24,597 bases of DNA, taken from the NCBI GenBank assembly GCA_023659785.1, contig JAGXOR010000007.1, positions 1 to 24,597 of the forward strand. Reading direction: 5' to 3'. The notes beneath the pieces were generated by a model, which was given only the letters and a program-made list of their open reading frames with translations, searched no databases and was not told where the DNA came from. Origin of the DNA: Methanomicrobia archaeon LH_S13 (lineage in GTDB: Archaea > Halobacteriota > Syntropharchaeia > Alkanophagales > Methanospirareceae). The translations under genes and the position numbers were made by a program. Position 1 is the stretch's first letter; every line of letters begins with the position of its first letter. Shown here piece after piece: positions 7,491 through 15,400 of this stretch.

Positions 7491-8759
7491 ATGAAATACG
7501 TAATTTTAATAGGAGATGGGATGGCAGATTATCCTATTCCTGAGCGAGATAACAAAACAGCTTTACAGATTGCATCCACGCCGAATCTCGATTTTATCGC
7601 TGTGGAGGGGATGTGTGGCGTGGTAAAAACGATACCTGAAGGAATGGCTGCAGGGAGTGACATTGCTACCCTCTCCATTATTGGGTACGATCCCGCGAAA
7701 TATTACACTGGAAGGGGTCCGTTAGAAGCAGAAGGAATGAATGTTCCCCTTAATAACGAGGATATAGCGTTTAGATGCAATTTTATAACGGTGAATGAGG
7801 GGGAGGTAGCGGATTATAGTGGCGGGCATATAACAAACGATGAGGCGGAAGGATTAATAAAAGCGCTTAATGAAGAGTTACGGGTAGAAGGGGTAGGACA
7901 AGAGGAAGGGTGGCAAATCAAATTTTACCCGGGAATGAGTTATCGGAATGTTCTGGTTCTCAAATCTGAATTCAAAGCTAAAGATTACGAGTTTGAGAGA
8001 AGGGAAGAAATTGGGGGTGCACCTCCGCATGATATAATTGGTGCACGAGTAGAGGATGAGCTGCCGAAAGAAGCGATATTGCGGAATATCGTGCTTGCTT
8101 CGAGAGAAATATTGGAAAAGCATGAAATAAATGTTAAAAGGATGGCGGAGAACAAAAACAAGGCGAATAGGGTATGGCTCTGGAGCGGTGGTAGAAAGCC
8201 CTCAATGCCTGCGTTCAGTGAGATGTATGGAGTAAACGGTTCGGTGATTTCAGGTGTTTATCTTGTAAAAGGTGTGGGGAGGTGCATGGACTTGGATGTG
8301 ATAGATGTGCCCGGCGCTACGGGATATATTGACACGAATTACGCAGGCAAGGCGGAATATGCGTTACGCAGTTTGAAGGAGCACGATTTTGTTCTGGTTC
8401 ATGTAGAAGCGCCGGATGAGGCGGGGCATTTAGGCGATATTGACCTGAAAGTGAGAGCGATAGAGGATTTCGATGCGTTGGTGGTGGGTAAGGTATTGAG
8501 AGGGTTAGAGGATGAATTTGCCGATACTGACGAGGGCTACAAAATATTAGTCATGCCTGACCACTACACGCCGGTATCGTTGAAGACGCACATAAAAGAG
8601 CCGGTGCCTTTTGCAATATATTATTCAAAAGCCCGGGCTCAAAGCAAAGAGGAAGGAGGGAAGGAAGGTGGTTTTGATGAAACGTCCGCAAGGAAGGGTG
8701 GTTTAGGCGTGTTGGATGCACGAGCACAAGATTTGATGCAATATTTCTTCTTTGGGTGA
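7491..8759 (+). CDS. apgM: 2,3-bisphosphoglycerate-independent phosphoglycerate mutase, archaeal type
   Basis: Interconverts 3-phosphoglycerate and 2-phosphoglycerate in gluconeogenesis and glycolysis. It is a member of the alkaline-phosphatase superfamily with two metal ions. The 422 residues are normal for ApgM. Motifs are VILIGDGMADYP (4-15, first metal Asp), GSDIATLSIIGYDP (55-68, Ser56 as the phosphorylated nucleophile), YYTGRGPLEA, VHVEAPDEAGHLGD and MPDHYTPVSLKTHI with the metal-binding Asp and His residues, and a closing FDETSARKGG segment. The start looks leaderless. The TGA stop falls inside the GTGACGTC motif of hairpin element B, so this element supplied or overlaps the end of the reading frame. 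The convergent helicase gene ends 76 bases further on. Confidence 0.95.
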   Translation: MKYVILIGDGMADYPIPERDNKTALQIASTPNLDFIAVEGMCGVVKTIPEGMAAGSDIATLSIIGYDPAKYYTGRGPLEAEGMNVPLNNEDIAFRCNFITVNEGEVADYSGGHITNDEAEGLIKALNEELRVEGVGQEEGWQIKFYPGMSYRNVLVLKSEFKAKDYEFERREEIGGAPPHDIIGARVEDELPKEAILRNIVLASREILEKHEINVKRMAENKNKANRVWLWSGGRKPSMPAFSEMYGVNGSVISGVYLVKGVGRCMDLDVIDVPGATGYIDTNYAGKAEYALRSLKEHDFVLVHVEAPDEAGHLGDIDLKVRAIEDFDALVVGKVLRGLEDEFADTDEGYKILVMPDHYTPVSLKTHIKEPVPFAIYYSKARAQSKEEGGKEGGFDETSARKGGLGVLDARAQDLMQYFFFG

Positions 8760-8800
8760 CGTCCTCCCACGCTTACGCATAGGGCTTCCAGCTTTTCCTT
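8756..8800 (-). repeat. Hairpin element B (IS200/IS605-type right-end relic)
   Basis: Its + strand reads GTGACGTCCTC, stem CCCACGC (8766-8772), loop TTAC and GCATAGGG (8777-8784, one mismatch and one bulge), then GCTTCCA and TTCCTT. Flanks and loop match element A at 5531-5576, while the stem bases differ yet mostly pair. The TGA of apgM lies at 8757-8759 inside it. No tnpB remnant is seen beside this copy. It sits between two convergent genes and could serve as a terminator. Confidence 0.55.
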
Positions 8801-8835
8801 GGCTTATAAAGTTAAAACGAGCTAAGGCGTATAAA

Positions 8836-10857
8836 CTATCCCTCATCACCAACCACTCTTTTATAACCTTTATAACCTCCTCTTTCCTTCGCCTGCTCAA
8901 CAAGCCTTTTATAGCATCCTTCACATTCCAGCGTACGAGAATCCCCGATTAAAACCAATTTCCTTTTCGCTCTTGTTATAGACACATTAAGCCTCCTCAA
9001 ATCGCGTAGAAATCCAATCTCTCTCGATTTATTACACCTCACAAACGACACAATCACAACCTCTTTCTCCCTACCCTGAAATCCATCCACCGTCTTTATC
9101 TCCAACCCTTCCACACGGAGCTCTTTTCTAATAAGCGCAACCTGGTCATCATAAGGCGATATAATCGCAATATCCTCTGGTTTTACACCCAGGCTTAACA
9201 ACCTTTCCGCGATTCCCTCGACTAATCTCGCTTCTCCTGCGTTCTCCTTAGATGTAGACCCTCTTCTTGTCCTCTCCTTAAACGTCTCGCTGCCACCGGT
9301 ATCAATAAACAAAAACGGTTTGACATCTTCATTCACAAATTTCGATTCAGGGTGTATATCCATAAGATTATGTTTCTTCACGCTTTCATCTGCCTTCAGC
9401 TTACCGTCATAAAACTCCTTACCTGGGAATTCTGCTACCGCATCGTTCATTCTATACTGAACGTCAAGCATAACTCTTATTCTATCACCGTGTATCTCCA
9501 GAAGCCGTTCAAACAAGCTCTTGCTCAGTTTTCCCCTTGCTGCATCCTTATTCAGAATAGTAGGTGGAAGCTGCTTGTGGTCACCAGCCATGACAAATCT
9601 CTTCGTTTTGAGCACGGATATTAAAGAAGAAGGTTCAGTAGACTGCGTTGCTTCGTCAATAACCGCGAAATCGAATTTCGCACTTTTGAGTATCTCGGAA
9701 CCCACTGTGCTGTTCGTTGCGCAAATTACATCCGCTTTATGGATAATCCTTTTTACCGTCTTCTCTTCCAGTTCCCTCGCATCGCCGAATAACTTATCTA
9801 TTTCGTGCTTCAAATCAAGCCATTTCCGCATCCCTTTTATTTTATGCTTTGGTATTCCTCGTATTGTTCTATCTTCTCTTGCAAGCTTCGTTATCGTTTC
9901 GTCACTTAAACCCCTTCTCCATCGCATTTCCGGCACGATAAAACTTTTCATGCGTTCTTTTATCTCATAAGCTTTCTCTCTGAGCTCCTGCGCCTTTATA
10001 TATTCCGGCTCTTCCTGAACCAAATAATCAAGGCTTCTTTTCCTTAAAGAAGGGATTACACGTGCAGGATGTCCTATTCGCACCACGTTCACACCTATTT
10101 TATCCAATCGCTCGACCAAATTATCCACCGCAACATTAGAGTCTGCCGCAGCTAAAATCTTATAGCTTCTCTCATGCTCGCACCCATGCTTTACAAGTTG
10201 TGCGATAATCTCTACGCATGTTACCGTCTTCCCAGTTCCCGGCGGTCCGTGAATAAGGGAAAAGTCTCGTGCCGCTAAACTCCTCAAAACCGCTTCCTGT
10301 TGACTATTATTTAGTTCAGCGTTAAAAAATTCCGTTTCTCTTATTTCCTCAAAATCCGGTGCCGCATTACCAAGCAATTTATCCTTTCGCCTCTTCGGCA
10401 GTCGTTTAAAATTCTTTAATGTCTCAATCATCCTCTGAAACGTGATGTCATTTACAAAAAGGTCAATTCTAAGGTCCTTACGGAAAACAAATCCCGGCGG
10501 CGCTTCATCAAAAGCAACCGTAATGGAATATGAAGTTTTCTCAGCAATCGTCCCCGTAGGGTTATCCTCGTCCCAGGGATTCGCTTTACTTACCAAAACG
10601 AGGTCCCCAACTCCTATTTCGCTATCCGGTAGTGTCTCGCTGCTCCTGTTCTTGTTCTGTTTTCTAAACCGCACTAAGTGCTTCCCGCCCAATCCCAAGC
10701 CATGAGATTTCCCTTTCATCCGCATAAAAGCTCTACCCTTCTCCTCCCTCTCTCTGCCACTCAATCTTCTCATCTCCTCTTCATGCAGTCTCATCTGTTC
10801 TTCTCGTTCCATCTCCACGAGTTCAGTGAAATGCCTTATGTATTCGTTCTCGTTCAT
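8836..10857 (-). CDS. Superfamily 1 helicase, UPF1/IGHMBP2 (DNA2/NAM7) type
   Basis: A 673-residue ATP-dependent 5'-3' nucleic-acid helicase of the UPF1-like group; archaeal members are usually annotated as IGHMBP2-family helicases. A charged helical N-terminus (about 1-45) is followed by a beta-barrel region (about 80-135). The motor then shows the Q motif with NNSQQEAV (183-190), Walker A GPPGTGKT (204-211), motif Ia around AAADSNVAVDNL, motif II DEATQ, motif III GDHKQLPPT, motif IV region QYRM, motif V VDGFQGREKEVVIVSFVR and motif VI NVSITRAKRKLVLIGD. All motor motifs are intact. A TATA-like ATATATAAAG at about 10884-10893 lies 27-36 bases before the ATG. It is not obviously linked to the neighbouring mtr operon. 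Substrate (DNA or RNA) is undetermined. Confidence 0.92.
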   Translation of the reverse strand: MNENEYIRHFTELVEMEREEQMRLHEEEMRRLSGREREEKGRAFMRMKGKSHGLGLGGKHLVRFRKQNKNRSSETLPDSEIGVGDLVLVSKANPWDEDNPTGTIAEKTSYSITVAFDEAPPGFVFRKDLRIDLFVNDITFQRMIETLKNFKRLPKRRKDKLLGNAAPDFEEIRETEFFNAELNNSQQEAVLRSLAARDFSLIHGPPGTGKTVTCVEIIAQLVKHGCEHERSYKILAAADSNVAVDNLVERLDKIGVNVVRIGHPARVIPSLRKRSLDYLVQEEPEYIKAQELREKAYEIKERMKSFIVPEMRWRRGLSDETITKLAREDRTIRGIPKHKIKGMRKWLDLKHEIDKLFGDARELEEKTVKRIIHKADVICATNSTVGSEILKSAKFDFAVIDEATQSTEPSSLISVLKTKRFVMAGDHKQLPPTILNKDAARGKLSKSLFERLLEIHGDRIRVMLDVQYRMNDAVAEFPGKEFYDGKLKADESVKKHNLMDIHPESKFVNEDVKPFLFIDTGGSETFKERTRRGSTSKENAGEARLVEGIAERLLSLGVKPEDIAIISPYDDQVALIRKELRVEGLEIKTVDGFQGREKEVVIVSFVRCNKSREIGFLRDLRRLNVSITRAKRKLVLIGDSRTLECEGCYKRLVEQAKERGGYKGYKRVVGDEG

Positions 10858-10901
10858 TTTCCCTCTCTCTATGCTTAACCTAACTTTATATATTATGTTT
10901 G

Positions 10902-11088
10902 TGTTGGCAAGCCGGCTTTTAAAAGGAGCCGAAGCACATGTAGCCGATATCGTGAAGAAGAACGAGGAAAAGCAGTCCTGAAAGCCTTTGCGAAAGCAGA
11001 AGCGGACGGGATAGAGGGTGTAGGGTTACACCCGGTGCGATGCGGATTTGATAGCATCATACGAAGAGGTTTGAAACAAAATGTTTAA
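10902..11088 (+). pseudogene. Possible decayed or frameshifted small gene, function unknown
   Basis: In one frame, GTG 10902 opens a stretch reading VLASRLLKGAEAHVADIV, which ends at a TGA near 10979. A second frame, open from a TGA at 10954-10956 to the TAA at 11086-11088, continues smoothly with GKAVLKAFAKAEADGIEG and HPVRCGFDSIIRRGLKQNV. A frame change near 10960 would join them into one protein-like sequence of about 62 residues. I do not recognise the family. It may be a pseudogene, a sequencing slip in a real small gene, or chance. The stop lies 20 bases from the convergent mtrH stop. Confidence 0.3.
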
Positions 11089-11107
11089 ATCTCATAACCT
11101 AAACCCC

Positions 11108-12100
11108 CTACTCCGACATCGTCAGATATGGATGCGGCTCCTGAAGTTCGAGCTCATGTTCTATTTGCGCCGCCTCCCCCACAATCATGTCTATCATCCC
11201 TATCATCGGAAATACCGTGGGTGCATTCTCGATTGGACCGTACATGATGAAATCATTACCCAAGAGAGCGGGAATGACATTTGAACCTACATCACACATG
11301 TGATACGCCTCTCCTCCCGGTCCTATCCAGACACCTTTCTTCGGATGTTCAGAATGCTCCTTCCTGTAAGTCCTTAGCCACGACCATGCAGAAGGTGCAT
11401 TGTGTATCCCTAATCCACAGGGCAAGCCCCATTTCGACTTGAACGCAAGTGCACACATACAGGTAGAGCCAGCACCTGCACCTAGGGGCATCGTAGCGGG
11501 GTCAATCAAAGGTCTTGTTATCCCGCATTCCTTGCCTGTCTCCAATACACCTTTCTCAACACCCCTTATCTTAATAGAACCCGCTCCTGTCTCCAAAAAG
11601 TCGATTCTGCCCGCTACCGTGGTGTCTTTTGGATTGAAAGCCAGTAGAATCGCTGAGCTTAATTTCGAATCCTTAATTGCATCGTACTCTTTGTTGTCTA
11701 TCGCCATATTTATCGAATTATATACCGCTTTCTCTTCCAATCCCACCTCTGAGCAATATTTAGCACCCGCTATCTTCGCCTCTGCAACCGTAGAATCAAT
11801 GAGGAAAGGAATATCGCTTACTTCAGTGCACCACTCTATCTCTTTTATCATTGACTCTTCTGATTCAGAGAATATCTGCATAACTGCCGGGTTGCCGGTT
11901 ATATCAGACATCTCCTCCTGCTTCTTTAGCAGTTCCTCCGCTTTTTTCTCATCAAATATCCCTTTCTCCGCGTCCTCAACAATGCTGTGCTTTGCGTAGA
12001 ATATCGTACCTATGAGAACCGTTGCTGTTTCTCCTGGCTGTCCTCCAAACTTCACTCCTCCTACTTCAAATATCGTCTGTTTCCTATCAAATAAAAACAT
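11108..12100 (-). CDS. mtrH: Methyl-H4MPT:coenzyme M methyltransferase subunit H
   Basis: Catalytic methyl-transfer subunit that moves the methyl group between tetrahydromethanopterin and the corrinoid of MtrA. The 330 residues are close to the usual 310-325. It has the pterin-binding TIM-barrel features of the family: the N-terminal IFEVGGVKFGGQPGETATVLIGTIFY region, FLIDSTVAEAK, ILLAFNPKDTTVAGR and PATMPLGAGAGSTC. It is soluble, with no membrane segment. It is the last gene of the operon, 32 bases behind mtrG, in the usual position. The C-terminal tail (ELELQEPHPYLTMSE) looks like a short extension. The ATG follows GAGGCGAGAGGTAAAA, a good binding site. Confidence 0.96.
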   Translation of the reverse strand: MFLFDRKQTIFEVGGVKFGGQPGETATVLIGTIFYAKHSIVEDAEKGIFDEKKAEELLKKQEEMSDITGNPAVMQIFSESEESMIKEIEWCTEVSDIPFLIDSTVAEAKIAGAKYCSEVGLEEKAVYNSINMAIDNKEYDAIKDSKLSSAILLAFNPKDTTVAGRIDFLETGAGSIKIRGVEKGVLETGKECGITRPLIDPATMPLGAGAGSTCMCALAFKSKWGLPCGLGIHNAPSAWSWLRTYRKEHSEHPKKGVWIGPGGEAYHMCDVGSNVIPALLGNDFIMYGPIENAPTVFPMIGMIDMIVGEAAQIEHELELQEPHPYLTMSE

Positions 12101-12132
12101 TTTTACCTCTCGCCTCCTTTCTTTCTCCTATC

Positions 12133-12429
12133 TTAAATTACAATTAGAACAATGTACATTAGTATCCCTATCACCACGCCATACAAAGTCCCTATTGCAA
12201 ATCCTAACTTCTCTCCCTGTTTTTGCGCGAACTCCCCAGCTACAAACTCCACTTTCTCATCCATTACTTTTAATCTGTCCAGCAACTTCGTATGCTCTGG
12301 TGGTGTGAGTGCAATGGGAGTAGGAATAACTAACTCCTTCAATTCCTCTTCCATTTCCCCCACTTCTCCTCCTTTTGTTTCCTCTTTTTTTTCTCCTTCT
12401 CCTTCTTTTTCCTCTTCTGCCTCTGCCAT
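12133..12429 (-). CDS. mtrG: Methyl-H4MPT:coenzyme M methyltransferase subunit G
   Basis: Small single-span membrane subunit of the Mtr complex. It has the family core VIPTPIALTPPEHTKLLDRL followed by EKVEFVAGEFAQKQGEKLG and a C-terminal membrane helix (about 75-97). At 98 residues it is longer than the roughly 70-85 typical of MtrG. The excess is an acidic and lysine-rich N-terminal leader of about 30 residues with almost only Glu, Lys and Gly. That leader is soluble and probably disordered. Order and spacing (mtrF 40 bases before, mtrH 32 bases after) are those of a standard operon. ATG 12429 follows a GGGAAAGAATAATGG stretch. Confidence 0.9.
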   Translation of the reverse strand: MAEAEEEKEGEGEKKEETKGGEVGEMEEELKELVIPTPIALTPPEHTKLLDRLKVMDEKVEFVAGEFAQKQGEKLGFAIGTLYGVVIGILMYIVLIVI

Positions 12430-12469
12430 TATTCTTTCCCTCTTTTCTTTTTACGTTTATATCATACAC

Positions 12470-12670
12470 TCATAGCAACACGACTTTCAAGCCCGCAAGC
12501 ACCATGCTTACTAAAACGCCTAAAGCAATCCCTTTTATAAAACCTACCCAGAGTCCTGCGGCGAATCTCGAATCTTTCCCTATGATGGTCACCTGTTTCT
12601 TCAGGTCTTCTATCCTCGCGGTTATTACCGATGTTTCAGGTGTTTGTTGCACTACTTTTTGTGGTGGCAT
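12470..12670 (-). CDS. mtrF: Methyl-H4MPT:coenzyme M methyltransferase subunit F
   Basis: A 66-residue membrane subunit, the normal size for MtrF. The segment VTIIGKDSRFAAGLWVGFIKG resembles the conserved Ile-Gly-Arg-x-x-Arg-x-x-Ala-Gly-Leu pattern of MtrF, and a single hydrophobic helix (about 45-65) ends the protein. The N-terminal 25 residues are polar. It lies six bases behind mtrA and ahead of mtrG, the canonical A-F-G order, which supports the assignment more than the short sequence alone. MtrF shares its helical membrane part with the C-terminus of MtrA in many species. Confidence 0.85.
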   Translation of the reverse strand: MPPQKVVQQTPETSVITARIEDLKKQVTIIGKDSRFAAGLWVGFIKGIALGVLVSMVLAGLKVVLL

Positions 12671-12676
12671 TTTATA

Positions 12677-13435
12677 TTATATCACCCCCGTTAAAGCCCA
12701 ATATATAAACGGTAGAAGGATGACAAAAGCAAGTAATAAGCCTGATATTATCCCAAAGAGTGAATTCTTTGAGATTGCCATTGACAATTTATAGTCCCTT
12801 GCTAACACCTGAGATTTGTATCTTATAGCTTCCACTGAATCATTCACTACGTCCATAAAAGGGTCAGCAGGCGAGGCTAAAGGAAGTTCTATCTCTGCTG
12901 CTGCCTCTTCCTCTGCTTCCACCTTCACTAACATCGGGTCTTCAGGAAAAGCACCCGGGTCCTTTGACACGCACTCCTCTACCTTCGCTTTTATCTCTCC
13001 CACGTCGTTGTTGCCGATCATGTCAATCAGTTCCACCTGTTGTCTGAATCGTTCGACTGCTTCGTGCGGTGCATTCTCGATGAAAGGTATTGCTCCCGGC
13101 GACTCTACTATCTTATGCGATTCCGTGTCCACACCTCCTGCATGCAGTGCCTTCAACGAAGCACTACATTTATGCCCTGGAACTTCAGGTCCTGTAAGTA
13201 TATAGAACCTTATGTTTGGATTGCTGATTATATTCACTATTTGTTTCTCCAGTCCGATGTTCTCTGTCTTATCGCCCCCTACTATCGCTACACCCGCACC
13301 GAGGAGGGTTGCTATTGCATCGTCTTTAAAATGTCCCCCCGCGGAAGATACCGCTACTGGGTTTTTTGGCTCGCCTACTTCATAATCACCTGTCGCAACG
13401 GGCCATCCCTCTATCGGTTCTTTTTTCTCTGCCAT
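12677..13435 (-). CDS. mtrA: Methyl-H4MPT:coenzyme M methyltransferase subunit A (corrinoid protein)
   Basis: Carries the 5-hydroxybenzimidazolyl-type cobamide that accepts the methyl group and hands it to coenzyme M. The 252 residues show the soluble cobamide-binding domain from WPVATGDYEVG (11-21) through LTGPEVPGHK (80-89); His88 corresponds to the cobalt-coordinating His of the family. A Glu/Ala-rich linker (about 172-185) leads to the membrane-proximal EAIRYKSQVLARDYKL helix and a C-terminal membrane span (about 226-248). The conserved GHKC...LHAGG context is intact, so the subunit appears functional. It follows mtrB by six bases and precedes mtrF by six. Confidence 0.96.
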   Translation of the reverse strand: MAEKKEPIEGWPVATGDYEVGEPKNPVAVSSAGGHFKDDAIATLLGAGVAIVGGDKTENIGLEKQIVNIISNPNIRFYILTGPEVPGHKCSASLKALHAGGVDTESHKIVESPGAIPFIENAPHEAVERFRQQVELIDMIGNNDVGEIKAKVEECVSKDPGAFPEDPMLVKVEAEEEAAAEIELPLASPADPFMDVVNDSVEAIRYKSQVLARDYKLSMAISKNSLFGIISGLLLAFVILLPFIYWALTGVI

Positions 13436-13441
13436 TTTTAC

Positions 13442-13756
13442 TCATGCACCCCCTAATCCTATCCCATACAATAACAATACAATCGCTATTGCTAATATCC
13501 CAAACATTAGTCCGATCATTAACATCGTGATGAATCCCGCTGTATTCGTTGCTCCCTCTCGATTAGGTTGTGCCATTTTATAGGAAGTGGTTGGTGTAAG
13601 AATATCAAAAAGTTCATCTACTGAACTCTCTAAGACATTCAACTGATCCTCCAGGGGCCCCAGACATACTTTATACACACCAGGTTTGGCTTCTCCTACC
13701 CTAAATGTGGTATCATCCAAAACAAGCCCGTATTTCTCCTCTATTAGTACTACCAT
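13442..13756 (-). CDS. mtrB: Methyl-H4MPT:coenzyme M methyltransferase subunit B
   Basis: A 104-residue subunit with an N-terminal soluble part (VLIEEKYGLVLDDTTFRVGE onward) and one C-terminal membrane helix (about 76-99, MLMIGLMFGILAIAIVLLLYG). This is the standard MtrB shape. The open frame reaches back to 13864, but that would overlap mtrC by 94 bases. I chose ATG 13756 because AGAGAGGAAAAA lies directly before it, it sits 14 bases after the mtrC stop, and it restores the family length of about 100-108 residues. Confidence 0.93.
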   Translation of the reverse strand: MVVLIEEKYGLVLDDTTFRVGEAKPGVYKVCLGPLEDQLNVLESSVDELFDILTPTTSYKMAQPNREGATNTAGFITMLMIGLMFGILAIAIVLLLYGIGLGGA

Positions 13757-13770
13757 TTTTTCCTCTCTCT

Positions 13771-14625
13771 TTAGCCTCCTAATGTTTTTATCAGACCTGT
13801 GCCCACAACTTCGTATGACTCTTCCAGACACGCTTTTACGTATGCTCTGTAAAAGATGACCCATACAATTGCACCGAGCATAATCAGCAATGCTCCCTGA
13901 ACTACACCCAAACTCATCACTGTGACCACACCAAGGATGACACAGTTTATGCCTCCAATCTCGATAGCCATGAGTAAGGTTCTCCCTCTTCTCTCATCAG
14001 CACCCATGGATGAGTTTAAGGGTTGCAGCATTCCAAACCCGACCATAATGAATATAACTGCGATAAAAGCTACGGGTGAGATTGAGTTATCACTTACTAT
14101 CACGTCATCGAGGTGCCACGTCCCTGCAACGATAGAGCATTCCAGTATTATCGCCAGTGTTCCTGCCATAGCTAACTCCGCCATTCCTCGCTCCAGGCCT
14201 GGTATTTTCATCCCTATGAACTTATCGCTGTTTGCAAGCACACCAGTCACATAACCAACGACAGCCATAAGGGCTACACCAGCTAAAACGCCTAATATAC
14301 CTATTGGACCGACCTTGTCATAAGCGGCTGAGCCAATCGCCATTCCTGTGGTCGCACCCACGAGTCCAAATCCTACTGCAAGCACGCCGATAGACGGAAC
14401 GCCTGTTCCCAATCCGTGTCCTGCCGTTTTACGCACGGAATCTGCACCCCAAAGGATGACAACCATAGCGCCTATCCCTTTCACGACCGCTGGTAAGGAA
14501 GCCGAAAATGGTACAATCGCTATTATAACTCCAACGACAAGTGCGAGCACACCCAATCTTGTCTCATTGAAATAATCAAAACTAAGTGTTGGCTTCTCTT
14601 TCGGCTTCTTCTCTTCTTTTCCCAT
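13771..14625 (-). CDS. mtrC: Methyl-H4MPT:coenzyme M methyltransferase subunit C
   Basis: Integral membrane subunit of the sodium-translocating Mtr complex. The 284 residues contain seven to eight hydrophobic segments after a charged cytosolic start (GKEEKKPKEKP). Recognisable stretches are RLGVLALVVGVIIAIVP, GLGTGVPSIGVLAVGFGLVGA and IPGLERGMAELAMAGTLAI. Together with MtrD and MtrE it forms the membrane core around which the Na+ path is thought to run. Three bases separate it from the mtrD stop at 14629, and mtrB starts 14 bases after it, so translation is probably coupled. No irregularity is visible. Confidence 0.94.
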   Translation of the reverse strand: MGKEEKKPKEKPTLSFDYFNETRLGVLALVVGVIIAIVPFSASLPAVVKGIGAMVVILWGADSVRKTAGHGLGTGVPSIGVLAVGFGLVGATTGMAIGSAAYDKVGPIGILGVLAGVALMAVVGYVTGVLANSDKFIGMKIPGLERGMAELAMAGTLAIILECSIVAGTWHLDDVIVSDNSISPVAFIAVIFIMVGFGMLQPLNSSMGADERRGRTLLMAIEIGGINCVILGVVTVMSLGVVQGALLIMLGAIVWVIFYRAYVKACLEESYEVVGTGLIKTLGG

Positions 14626-14628
14626 TCC

Positions 14629-15354
14629 TTACATCACACCTCCTAATGCACCGGTTTCTATAGTTATCAATACAAGTATTCCGCACATCAAAGAAACAAT
14701 GAAAGCACAAGTGAGCCCTGTAACAATGCGCTCTTTGAACTTCGGGTCGTGGAACCCTTCTATGGTCCCCCCAATGTTATAAGCTGCCATAATCGCGTTA
14801 GCTATGAATATTCCCAAAGCTACGATCGCTGCGGTGGCGGCTGAAAAACCAGCGTATTCCCCTGATAGCAATATAACGTATATGAGCGCACCGCCGAATC
14901 CCCCTGTAAGTCCTCCTACCATACCTGAGTAGTAAGCTACACTTGGAACTCCGTGACCACTGGTTCGTGGTGTCATGTATTCAGTCTGCGGCTCCTTTGT
15001 TATCGGGTCCACTGCTACCTGACCAGATACTGGCACGACACCTACTCCAAAGATATATAAGAGGTTTGCGATGAACATCGAGAAGCCTATCATCAACATC
15101 GCACCTACGCCACCAGACAGGGAAACAAGCAGCACGCTTGGATTTGAATCCCAAAACGCCGCTACCGTTGACGCGGTGAACAAGCCCGTCATTGCTGAGC
15201 CGGTCATTAGCATTACACACCCTGTTGCAATTCCCGTTGCGGTAGCCATCGCTGCTGGCGCTCCTCCCACCGGTAGTAGATGAACTCCCAGCGACCCCAG
15301 CATTCCTCCTATTATTATGCATACCAATATTATCAGCAAAGTTATTGGATCCAT
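14629..15354 (-). CDS. mtrD: Methyl-H4MPT:coenzyme M methyltransferase subunit D
   Basis: A 241-residue polytopic membrane subunit with about six hydrophobic segments. Family features include SLGVHLLPVGGAPAAMATATG (about 21-41), VVPVSGQVAVDPITKEPQTEY and the loop RTSGHGVPSVAYYSGMVGGL. Length is typical (about 230-245). ATG 15354 is preceded by a long purine-rich leader (about 15355-15410 on the minus strand) containing GAGGGAGAGAG, which serves as ribosome binding region. The gap to mtrE is 46 bases, the largest in the operon. All residues expected of a functional MtrD seem present as far as can be judged by eye. Confidence 0.94.
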   Translation of the reverse strand: MDPITLLIILVCIIIGGMLGSLGVHLLPVGGAPAAMATATGIATGCVMLMTGSAMTGLFTASTVAAFWDSNPSVLLVSLSGGVGAMLMIGFSMFIANLLYIFGVGVVPVSGQVAVDPITKEPQTEYMTPRTSGHGVPSVAYYSGMVGGLTGGFGGALIYVILLSGEYAGFSAATAAIVALGIFIANAIMAAYNIGGTIEGFHDPKFKERIVTGLTCAFIVSLMCGILVLITIETGALGGVM

Positions 15355-15400
15355 TTTTTTTCTCTCTCCCTCTTTTTCTTTTCCTCTTTTTTGCTCTACT

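Noticed and set aside
11400..11999. 199-residue open frame on the + strand inside mtrH
   Set aside because: It is antisense to a clear mtrH with full family motifs, and its Ser/Ile/Ala-rich composition is that of a reverse shadow.
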